Assembly (NCBI GenBank): GCA_030544215.1
Contig: JARZZO010000011.1
Coordinates: forward strand, 8,418,001-8,482,000
Origin: Zantedeschia hybrid cultivar
Lineage: Eukaryota; Streptophyta; Magnoliopsida; Alismatales; Araceae
Reading direction: 5' to 3'
Length of the DNA stretch: 64,000 bases
This document shows positions 23,001 to 35,000 of the stretch, one piece after another (position 1 is the first letter of the stretch; each line of letters starts with the position of its first letter). The notes below the pieces were generated by a model. It saw only the letters and a program-made list of their open reading frames with translations, had not been told where the DNA came from and ran no database searches. Both the position numbers and the translations under genes were made by a program.

Positions 23001-26000
23001 CTTCTCGATTTGCTTGTCTCGTATGTGCTTTTATCTGCCGCCGAATCGAGAGATAAGTCCTAGCCCGTGATTCTACATCACTGTTGGCTGTGAGTGCGCT
23101 ATACCGATCCCGAGTTCCGACAGAACTTTAGGTGGTCCTAATTCCTAGACTTGTGGTAGTTTCTCAACTACCAAACGGTCCCACGCTTCCTCATCGCGAG
23201 GACGGCTTTTCAGCTATTTCTACTTTTATGCGTGGTTATCTAACTGGACTATTGTGCGATTCGACTACAGTTGTCTAACTTTAAATGCTTATTGCTGAAA
23301 TTCTATCAACGCCAGTGAGTCTGTTAGCTGTCCCACATCATCTAGTCAACTAGATAGTGATGCAGGGCAACAGCGAATTACTGTATAATATGGAAATATG
23401 TTTGTTCATACAAGTGTTCTATCCACAAGATACAAGGTAGATATTTGTGAGTTGGATGAAATGATAACAAAGTTTCTGGATATGAATGCAAAACTCTTTT
23501 GTGTCTATCACATGGAGAATGACATGAATGCCTAGTAGAGGAGTTGGGAATATTAGCAAACATGAGAAGGGGAGGGCCCACTGAGACTCAGGCAGTACCG
23601 GGAAACCAGGTGAGGTCATTGCATCAACTTCATCGATTAGTTTGTTATGGTTCATTCCTCTTCTCCATAGTTTTCAACTTTCTTGTAGGTATTCACACTA
23701 ATCAGGAGTCTCGGTCCTATCGTGGTGAAGTACAAAATACCTTCGGTGGCAACACGCCATGCAGGAAGAGCTTTGAGCTCATCAGGAAACTGCACTTGGG
23801 ATCTAGTACTACTTCCAGCTTGCAAAGTGCAACTCCAAGTGAATTTACAAGATCAAGACCAAGCCAGGTGGGTCTCCTAAGCGGCACAAGGCTAGGCTGG
23901 TGGCTTGCAGTTTTATTCAAGAGTATGGAATCAACTGCAATGGAGACCTTTGCTCCTATGTCAAGAAAACTTACAGGCATACCTTGATTGCAATTGCTGC
24001 TGATCTAGACTGGCAAATCCATATCAAGATCAACCACCCCCATGATCTGATTGCAAGGGAAACTTGACCCCCTCTTAAAAATGAAAAAAAAAATCAGGCC
24101 AAATCGCTAAATTGACAATATGCTAAATTGACCTAGAATCAACCAATCCAACTCGAACTAAGCCAATCGTGGGTCGATCCAGCACAATCCAACCTTTGAA
24201 TTGGGATCTCAATCCATGAATTAAGATTCCCACCCTGAACCCAGGGCCACCCCCAACCCTCATTTGAATGTTAATATTCATTTCTCTGGGTTTTTATTTA
24301 AGAAAACATCTTGTTTTTAATTTTTTAAATTAAAATAAACTTGGTCTGGGAAACAACTTTCTCTCTTTGGACCGGCTAAATTGGCCAATCCAATCTCAAT
24401 CCCAATTGGATTGTGACTGCTGATTTAGGGTCTTGATACAAATCCACCTTCCTTGGTTCATGGTTGGTCTTTATATCAGTTGGACAAAAAGAATGCCTTT
24501 CTTCATGAGGATCTCTCTAAGGAGGTGTACATGTAGCCTCTTATTGACCTCTTTGTTCACGACAACATGCTTGTAGTCTTCATTGAGCAACATATGGGCT
24601 CAGAAAGCATCACAAGCTTGGTTTAAGCAATTTCATCATGTTGGTCTCGATGTTGGCTTCATTGAGAGAGCTCATGATTATGCGCTCTTTATTCAGACTT
24701 CTTTTCAGGAGTTATGCCATTATTCTGCTAGGTAGATGATATGATCATCACTAAGTGACAGTGACACTGCTACTATCACCACTCTGAAGCAGCATCTTTG
24801 CCAACGATTTGTTCTATGTAGATGATATGCCTAGGGCCTCTCTATTATTTGATCAATCTCAGGGTCGACTCCCCTTCCGATAATTACTTCCTCTCTTAGC
24901 TGTTCTTCATGTGAAGATTCATCCTACAGATACCGAGCCTCCGGTCTATCCGACCGATTATCGACAACTTGTTGGGGCACTTGTTCACTTGACAATTTCT
25001 TACAGTCTTAGGGTTGACTTCCCTTCAATAATTACTTCCTTTCTTAGCTGTTCTTCATGTGAAGCTTCATCCTACAGATAGCAAGCCTCTGGTATATCCG
25101 ACCCATTATCGACAACCTGTTGGGGTACTTGTTTACTTGACTACTGACTATTTCTCACCCTGACGTTGTGCATGTAGCCCATGTTATGAGTCAGTTTGTT
25201 GGTGCCCCATCTCTGATCACCATGAAGCTCTCCTATGTATTGTGCACTTTCTTGGGGCATTATTCAAGAATCTCTATTCATGCACGTCACTTCTCTCAAG
25301 CTGCATCCCTTCTGTGATGCTGATTAGAAGGATGATCCTACTACTCACCATTCAACTATGGGTTTCTGAATATTATTGCGAAGCTCTCTTATCTACTACC
25401 ATAGTAAGTAGGCAGCAGTTCTCATTCCAGTACTGCGGCTGAGTAGCATGCCATGACTGATGCTTCTCCTAACAATCTTTGGATGTGGTGTCTCCTATAT
25501 GATTCTAGCATCGCCTTACCAATTCCCACTCAATTATCTTGTAATAACTGGAGTGTTCTACAGATGCTGAGCAATCCAATGGTCCACAAGTGGGCAAAGC
25601 ACATTGATATTGACTGCCAGTTAGCTCAACAGCACTCACTCTTCCTCATGTCTCTTCTTCTACCCGGCTTGTTGACCTCCACAGGATCAGACTGACTCTT
25701 GGGATTGGGCATGACCAATACAATCCAGATCCACCGGATCGGAATTGGAGCAGCTTAAAATCAGCCCAGGAACAGGCCTATTTCAGACTAATGCAAGCTG
25801 ATTCAAGTCAATATCTATTTTTCCCCTTCTTTTTTAAATTAGAGGAGGGATCAGATTTCCCCATTGAAATCGGATCGGCAATGGCAGATCATGATCTGAA
25901 TCAACCAAATCAGATCGGAATCAGTCAATCCTGCAAACCATGAGAAGAAGAGAGGCTGCTGCCACTGCTACAGTTGGACTTACTTCTGCCTTCTGCTGCT

Positions 26001-29000
26001 ATTAACTGTAAAAGAATAAGATGACAATGATGATCATGAGGATGGATAATGAGGCAGCACCCAATGCTTCATCTAGTCATAGTGCATCAGCATTTCCCCC
26101 GCAGACACCTTTGCCAATTCAGAGCTCATCATCTTAAGTACATTATCTTTGCTGCTATTACCGTAAAAGAATAAGATGACAATGATGATCATGAGGATTA
26201 ATGAGGCAGCATCCAATGCTTCATCTAGTCATAGTGCATCAGCATCTCCCCACAGACACCTTTGCCAATTCAGTGCTCATCATCTTAAGTACATTATCTT
26301 TCCCTCCTCTTTTCTTTCACTTTCTCCTGCTTTCTCCATGGTCCCATCTCTTCCTCACCGCCTCCCATCCACACCCACCCGCCCACAAACTCCAAAGAAG
26401 AGGGACAAAAAACTCCTCCAGACCAGATAGAGCAGATCAAAATCTATTAACTCTGAGTTTAGATCAGGCAGGCTATCTGGATTGGCCAGGATGTATGCTG
26501 ACCTGAGTTTTAATTTTTTATTTTTACTTTGCAGTGGCTGATTCAATTATTTGAACATTCACACTTTTATGATATCACCAATCTATACAACCAGGGGAAA
26601 CAACTAACCGCACCTACATTGTTGAGAGTTTCCACATAATTTAGTCTAAAGAAACTATGTCATTTTCTTGCTGCTTATTTTCTCTTCTTTTTGTTTTTAT
26701 TTGATTCAATGAGACGTTACATATTATGTTACCTGTTGACTAATCAGCTAAAAGTAAGAGGCAGGCAAGGAGATCAAGAGCTCACCTTGGACTCAAAACA
26801 CCCAATGAATTTTTTATCTTCATCATAGAGGAAAAAAGAATGCCAGTAGGAAGAGAAAAATAAAGTAAAAACTTTAAAACAAAGATTTTGAAGAAAAAAC
26901 CATATGAAGATGATCGGTGTAAAACATTCAAGTATGCACTTGTTTGTCCAATGAACCATGAAGAAAAAGAAATGGCAGTACTATGTAACTATATAAAGGT
27001 AAAGGACATGAGAGAATATTTAAGAAGCAAGGTGTCACCAATGCCATTACTTTAGCACCATGCAATTACAAAGGCAACAATGGGTTTAGAAGCAACAACA
27101 GCATATAATTACAAAGGCAACAATCAGTTTAGAAGAAACAACTGCATCAATAGCAGGAGGCTACGACTTTGGAAGCAACAAAACAAGTTATATAGCAAAA
27201 GATACACATTAGAACAGGAGAACATGAAACAAGAATAACATGCAATTAGTAAGTGCTTCTGATAAGGAAAGTAGATGCTAATCGAAAGGCATTCATTAAT
27301 AAAAGAAGCAACAAGACAACAAAAGGATGGTGAAAGAAAAGGACAACCTAAGAAAGAGGGTGACAGATGTGAGTGAGGCAAGGCATTTTTGGCTCACCTT
27401 GTCTTGCGAATTGCCTAGGTGAGTGAGACAATGCCCCTACTAACAAAATTATATTAACCTATCAAGAACAATAGCTCATATGCTTCTGATATACTTTTTG
27501 GTACTAACAACTTAGTGAATATGGAACCAGAAAATATTAGGTTCTTTAAGATTTTGAAGAGAATGACAGATAGCAGCATAATTATCAAAATTATCATGTG
27601 GTATCTATCGAAGCCACCCCATACCTACTGTAACCTTTGGCATCAGGCAGTTGGTACGCATCTACATCTCCAATAGTCCCAATAATTGCTTTTGTAAGAG
27701 TATCATTGTCTAATTCTAGCTCACGAAGAAAGTTTGCAGTCCCATCATACACATCTAGTGTCTTCAGCAGGTTTGGATCACGATAGGACAAATAGGAGAA
27801 AACACCTGCAATGCACAAGCAATAGTGAAATGGCTAAAGAAACTACAAGGGAACACCCTGATGCATAATAAAGAAAGGAATGTCATGTGAATGAATTCTC
27901 CAGGAAAATTCATGCTAAACTGTGTTTGAAAAACAGGAAAAGCATTCGCATGCTACAGAAAGCACATGGTTCATACCTGAATGCGTGTCAAAATCACAGA
28001 AGCCACCATATGCACCACCACTAACACGGACACGATCCCATAACCATGTGTTCCCGATGTATTTCGAAATGACATATGCACTTCCATGGAGCTGATATCC
28101 TGTCTGATAAATGTTGGCAGCTTTCCCTACATAGTTCACCTGATCAAGTAATAGGGAAGGGTTAGGGACCAAGTAAAAAAGTGTGATTGTTCTGGGGAAG
28201 AGAAGTGAAATGTCAGAAGAGCTAGCATATGAACCTGTGTTGGGACTACAATTGCTTCATGAACTGGACTAAGAGTAGTATTCCAGGATGCAGTCCCAAC
28301 CGATGAAGTGCTAGGAAGAGCATCAATGAACTTGGTCAGAAATTTGGCAGAGTTTGCAAGTATCCTTCCATCAGCTGTCATGTTCACCAAGCAACCTTCC
28401 TTTGAGAGAAGGGATGAACGTATCTCCTCAAGTGAAGAAGAAATTTCCGACCATTCTTGGTCAACCCTCTTCTCAAGATCTTTTAAGAACTCTAAATAAC
28501 TGGAAACAGGAAATACCATAAGCATCATTTTCATAAAAATTTAAACGCCATATAACCAGACTGATGTGGATACACATGTGGGCATGCAGGTAGAAATTAT
28601 TTATGAAAAGCATAATTACATATCAACTAAAAAAATAAAAAATCATTAAAATGCACAGCAGCACAATAAAATGACTTTGCTGCAGTATAACAAACTGAGC
28701 GACTAAATACAGTTTCATTAGATAATACAATCACCATAATGACAAAAAACTTTATAATTTATTCATGCATCAATGAGCATGACATACCAATTGGAAGGTC
28801 ATATTTCAACAGCTGATCCAAGAATTTGCAAGAAAAAAGTACCTACATTCAATATTTCTGATGCACTGGAGCTATGTTACAAATGGCGTGTAACAAACCA
28901 ATTGAGAAACATAAGTAACACGTTCACGAGTCCTTAAACAAGGATTTGGGATATGTCATTTATAGCACACCTCTTCAGTAAACCATGAAAATATGTACAA

Positions 29001-32000
29001 AGAATCAGAACCACATCTTGACAGAACATAGGGAAGACAGCAAGGTACCAAACGCCAAGAGAGGACGACGACGAAAAGAAATGAGAAACTTCTAAGGATA
29101 GTCTAGACTGCATATCTTATCATCTATAAATATCCATAAATCTTGCTTCTGGTTAGCATTTGAGTAGATGTAGTTCCAACAGCCGCAAGTAATGAGGATA
29201 AAGTTTTTTGCTAACGTACTCTTTCAACATTTTAATTAAAGCATGGAAATGTTAAATATGCAATATACGACAAACATTAAAAGAAGCCAACCTAATGCCA
29301 CCCATCTGCTCAGCGATCCATCCAGCGGCATGTAGTTTAGCATCCATCCTTGCAGCTGCAATTGCATGTCCACTGCCTCTCAGGCGACTCTGTAAACCAG
29401 AAGTATGCAGAATTATACTAAGTTCATTTCTGTTAGAATAATGTAAGTATACTAGCAACGAAGGCTTCTCTTTACAAGAGGAATATCTAGGGTTACCTCC
29501 ATTCTCGCTTTACTTTGGGAAATAAACTGCTTGAATCGTTGTTGATCTGTGAACTGTACATCTTGTAGGATACAACTAATCTGCAAATACCAAACAGCGT
29601 TAACACTTTGACAAGATGCTCAAAGTATGCTGGTAGTTGCCATCCAAAACATGAGGCAACTAGAATAACAATGACTGAAACCAGAAAGTAGTTGATTCCA
29701 TAGATTATTGTCAAAATTTTCATCACCAAATGCAAGAAATAATGTCAATGCAAAGACAGTACCATAGGTAAAATTAAATTACAGTGCAACAGATATGGTT
29801 AAAAGGGGTGAAAAGCTAGTCCTTGCAAATCTATGTATTTGTTTAAGTATACAGATATTTATTTCTATAGCAATTAAATCACCTCCAAAACTATATTATG
29901 GTACCAACAGCATATAAGTGATCTTTTATATGCAATTGCACCAGTTGAGTGATTGCACCATTTTAGCAGAGATCTATAATCATGGAATCAGCAAAGGCAA
30001 GGTTGGCAGTACCGGTATCGGCCAACCGGTACAGGTACCGAATATGTATCAGTATCGGTACCGGCTGTATCAGCCAATATGGATATAAAAAATCAGGAAA
30101 TTCACAAAAAATAAGAAAAAATCAGAAAACGAGAAAAATAATTGAACATGTTTTGAGGTTGAAAAAAGTTGAATAACTATCAGAGGCATAATTACTATAT
30201 GATTCTGGCTTTCAGAAATATGCATAAGCATGTTATTTGCTACATATTAAACATGGAAATGATATTACCAGTGTAATCATTATTAGTAAATAACAACTCC
30301 AGCAAAACAAGATGATCCCTACCCTAATTAGGGTCAAATTTGGAGGTTTTGTCCGATTTAATAAGAGAAGAAGTATCACTCAAATAAGCTGTGAAAATCT
30401 TACAATTAACAAATAAAACCAAAATATATATATGCTGCTGAGCCAACTCATTCATATTTTTCCTCTCATCAATCACCCTCTCTCGCTGAGACTCCTCATG
30501 CTTTCTTTAAACCTATACTACATCTGTGTAGATCCAGTCTAATGAATTCAAATGATGAGCCAAGTTGGCTTTAAGCCTTGGATGATAACTTCAATACAAA
30601 AATACAAACCACCCTATCGCAGTTTCGAGAGATGCGGAATATGCATTGACCTCCACCAAAATTTTTGCATACACTAAGTTTCTCCTTTCTCTGGTATCAT
30701 CCTCAATCGCTTTAAGGGTTTCAAAAGCAGCAACGATGCTATAGAAAACTTCAATGCTCCACATCAAAGAGGAATACTGACCATGGCATCAGACAGTCGG
30801 CCGCTGACTTGCTTTTTTCATACCCAAGACTATCTCTTCCCATACTGACCATGTAATTGAATGCATGTTGAAGCAAACAAACTTCTTCACAAGAGCTTGA
30901 TGTCAGATCTTGGTATTGTCAAAAAATACCAGGCCCCTTCATTTGTCAAGCATGCCAACCCCCCAGGACTGAACTTCTGGCCAGTCTTGTTGCAACTCTT
31001 CAAGGATTTCTTTTCTATCCAAAATGCCACCTTGAATCATACACACAAGACAGCCTTAAAGGAAATGCATATTCCATTCAACTGAGGAAACTGTGGAGCT
31101 TCTATAGCTGTGGTGTAGGCCATTTTTCGGTCTCCTGACTAGTGCTCCAAGAAACCCCAGTTGGTTCTCTAGCATTTTCCTTGCAAAATGAACTTCTATG
31201 GCCAACAGACTTACACTTCCAATAAATGACTCATTCCAGCAACAAGAAGTGTAACGGCCCTTACACAGGCATTGATTGCTTTTGATGCTTGGCCTCCAAG
31301 GATTAAACGATGCTTGAACCTGTTGGAGAGATTGGGTTGAGTCTCTCCATTTGCTACTGACTTTTGTCCAACCACCACTAGATATCTTTGGCATCCCAGA
31401 ATCCATTTGAGTGCTGGGCTGGATCAACATGAACCTTCCTGGACTCGTGCGAGCTCTCATGAGATCAGTCCTGTCCATCATTCTCTCCGTTGCTCTCATT
31501 GTCTTCCTCTCCAATCCTCTCGCAAGGTCAACAGGTGATGGACCTTTTCTCTCTAGTGAAATTGTTCATTCTAGATAGTTTCTTATTTGATGTTTCCTTT
31601 GATGTGGTGAAATACCATTGCAAATGATCATAAAATGGATTTGTTATAATACTATTCAGAGCCAAGGAATTAGAAATCAGAAGAACCTGATCAGAATCAC
31701 ATGAGCAGTCCGGTTCTGTCCAGTTTCCAAATCAGCAATGAAAGAATAATAGGGTTTTTTACATATAAGCCCCTATAATGTTTTGATATTACAAATAACC
31801 CCCCTAATCTGACTATTTACAAATAAGCCCCCACAATCTACCGTGAATTAGTGAAAGGCCTCTGAAGCCTACAAATAAGCCCCTGAAAGTGTTACAAATA
31901 AGTCCCTAAAAGGGCTTATTTGTAAGAAAGTTGCGATTGTGGGGGTTTATTTGTAAACAGTCAGATTAGAGGGGCTTATTTGTAATATCATAAAATTATA

Positions 32001-35000
32001 GGGGCTTATATGTAAAAAACCAAAATAATAATAATAATAATAATAATAAGTGAGGTTTTTGTTGTAGTTTGACTAAATGTGCAGCATTTGCTTATTGAAG
32101 GATCATTTTAAAGAAAGCCATCCCCTTTAAGGCTTTAAGGTTTAGAGCCTACCCATCAGCCGAATAGGGGAAGTGCAGATAAGCCTCATCCATAGCTGCT
32201 GTTCGTGCACCCATCTGTTGCTATCACCATGCCGTGTCCCCGGTCCACCATTGCTGCTGTGCCATCAGTCCCATCTGGCATCTGGTGCTACTGCACCATT
32301 CACTACTGCAGCACATGGTGGAACCCTTCTCTTCTTCTTCTGCCCCTCCTTTTTCTTTCCTGCTGATGGCCTCCTCATCCACATCAACTGTCTCACGCAT
32401 TCCTCTTCCTCTTCCTCAACGTTTTAAAAATGCCTAGGCAGGCCGAGGCAGTAGGACCACCTGCTGCCTAGGTGGACTGCCTAGTCGTGAGGCGGGCGCC
32501 TCATTAACAAGGTGGTTATTTTGTCAGTTTTTAACATGTTACATTTTATGTATTGTTTGGCCCGGCTAAATATAGTTTTATTTCTGATGACGTTTGTGAT
32601 TTTGTATATTAATCATAAAGAAGGAATAATTATGACCTATTTTCATTTTCCAAACGAAGTATAAGAGATACAATATAATGCATAACTAAAGATGAAGATC
32701 AAGAGTCACATTTGTTGAGACATGAGGCTATTAGCAGATATTGTTGTGTCTCAATAATTTATGCGGGTAATGTTACATAAGAAATCCTGTAAGTCAATAC
32801 CAAGATTGAGAATTATAATCATTGTACTAGATATGTGTACATTACGCCTATATATATGGGAAAAAAATAAAAAATATGACCTTAAACTGGAATATTAGTG
32901 AATAGTCCAACAAACGTGTATAATGCTAGAAAAGGGGTAAGGATAGTTCAAGTTGTTATTATAAGTTTTCTAGTCATACCTAACATCTAGACCCAATATT
33001 TAGAGATGCAACACATGCTATGTAATGTATTATCAAGGATGTTTAGGAAATTGTGTGTTTACATGAGGAGGAAAAACCTTTGAGACAAAATTATCAAGAA
33101 AAGTCTCAGGCGGAAACCTTTGAGGCGACCAACCATCTGAGTGGGGCGCCTAATCGTTTAGGCAGCCGCTTTTTAAAACAGTGCCGTTCCTCATATCCTT
33201 ATCCTCATCTTCCTCCCCTCTGTCACCTAATACCAGCCAGTTTCCAGCTCAAATTAGAAGTGGAACAGACCAGACAGGTCAGGTTCCAGATTCAGTTTTT
33301 GATCCCTTGTTCAGATCACATTTGCCCTTAGTCATTAAAAAAAGGAAAGATAGTGATAAAAGTAACCCGGCAAATAAGTCAAACCAATTTTTTGGTAAAA
33401 CATAAAAATGAATGATCAGATGGTGTAAGTTAAAATTTCAGATTAGAAAAAAAAAAAAAACAAAGGAGAAGGGCTTTACAAGATTCATACGAAGTTAAAT
33501 ATACGCTAACCAAAATAAGAAAAGTAAAAAAACTAAAAACAGAGACTAAAAGAAAAGCATATTAATGTGCAGATAATAACAATACCAGGTTAAATAGATC
33601 CTCCACCCGTCCTGCCATGGCTTTCCCTCGAACAATTACATGACTACATGGATCTGCTTTGCCTCTTACAGATGACGTAAAAGGATAAACAGATATACCC
33701 CCTGTCTTTCTTCCAATTAACTGATTCAGCTGAACAAAGTCAAGGTCTTTTGTCCCCATCTCTAATAAAGATTGACTGTCAAAGGATTACGTTCTTAGTA
33801 CAAATTTCAAATGTACACAATAAGACTCTGAGAGCACAATGCAGACTGATAAATAGAAGCAAGTGAGCACTTATAGTTATATGAGAAATAAGCACATCAA
33901 CTGCAACATTTTCTTACCAAAACAGTGGTATCAATGGAAGAAGTTCTTGTCTCAGTTGGTGCATGTCAAATACAACCTCTGAGTATAGAATATCATTTGT
34001 AAAAAGATCATGCTGCAAAACATCAACTCCATTGATTTCTCCAATCTACAGTTAAGAAGACATGGCCAGCATGTTAATATCCTTTGTCATCAGTCTTTTG
34101 ATGTAAGATTACCCAAATGCAAGCATTAGACAGGACAGTGTTGAAAAGCTAGCAGCTAAGTTTGTAAATTCAAATTCCAGAAGTGTGTTATTAATGCCAT
34201 ATCAAGTCCAATAATGGAGTGTTTGATTAGATATTTGCAGTGTTTTCTCTCAATAAAATTTAAGAAAAAAGTAGGGTTCAACTAAACTTCAGTGGCACCT
34301 CCCACAATTTTTGAGGAAGGCTTAGACTCCAGTTTTTTGGGGGGAAGGCAGCTGAAAGTCACTTTCATTGGAATAAAGAAATAAATGAACAGTTTGTCAG
34401 TTACAGAAACATAGCAAAAGAAAGGAGGAAATAATGTCCACCAAGGACGTAGATCAGAAAAGAAAACCCCATCACACCCTGGATCCTTTTACAGAATAAA
34501 GGAATTCCACTCACACAATTCCTTCATAGTGACAGAATTTATATTAGATTCCCCAATAGAACTGAATTCCCAGTAGGAAGGCTTAGACTGTTCACCACAA
34601 TCCATCAAAAAGGACCCTGAAGACACTCATGACATGTCACAGGTGGCCTCTTTATGTCTTCCTTTTCTCATCTATTAATCTGGTAACATCTTCTTCCTTA
34701 GTCCAGTCAGTCTGCCCAAAGAAGAGTTCTAGCAAAATACCATCATCATCACCGGGGCAGCCCATGATGACAGCTTAGGTGTTCACAGCAGCGTGGCCCC
34801 AGATGGCCTCCCTCTCTCTCCCTTTCTCCCCCTTCACAAGAAACTATCAGCATATCCGCAACTCATCCCTAGTGCAGGAAGGGGCACTATGGTTGGAGGG
34901 AAGAGGCCTTGGCCCATCTATTCCCTCCGGTGGCATCTTTGTCATGACACTGTTCCAATGTCAAGCCTGGCCCCCAACCTGATCCTGACCTGGCCAAGAT

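Larger units (their letters stand above)
23700..25690 (+). mobile_element. Ty1/copia pol remnant (reverse transcriptase, RNase H)
   Basis: Frames with many stops and shifts read, in the correct order for copia pol: GNCTWDLVLLPACK, YKIKTKPGGSPKRHKARLVA, FIQEYGIN, QLDKKNAFLHEDLSKEVYM, YRQLVGALVHLT, VAHVMSQFVGAPS, then an RNase H tail around CHDxD/TKHI-like words (HKWAKHIDIDCQLAQQH). These are the hallmark RT and RNase H blocks of plant copia elements. Gag, protease and integrase are not recognisable. It is interrupted by a MITE at 24022-24438 and carries an internal duplication of about 149 bp. Confidence 0.8.
20349..27624 (-). other. PREP 7.3-kb intron before the 72-nt exon
   Basis: The intron lies between exon 27805-27625 and the 72-nt exon 20348-20277. 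It holds a short tandem repeat (21105-21196), a GC-rich island (about 21430-23100), a copia pol remnant (23700-25690) with a nested MITE, and two local duplications. The part at 26310-27624 shows only AT-rich sequence with a weak two-copy repeat of AATTACAAAGGCAACAATC near 27065-27150, and a short GTGAGTGAGGCAAGGC stretch near 27370 that resembles the ends of the GCCTAGGC-rich MITEs. Confidence 0.7.

Noticed and set aside
31056..31514. 152-codon frame on the - strand in a PREP intron
   Set aside because: No recognisable motif, and the parallel + frame is equally open in parts. It may be an unknown repeat but cannot be supported as a gene.
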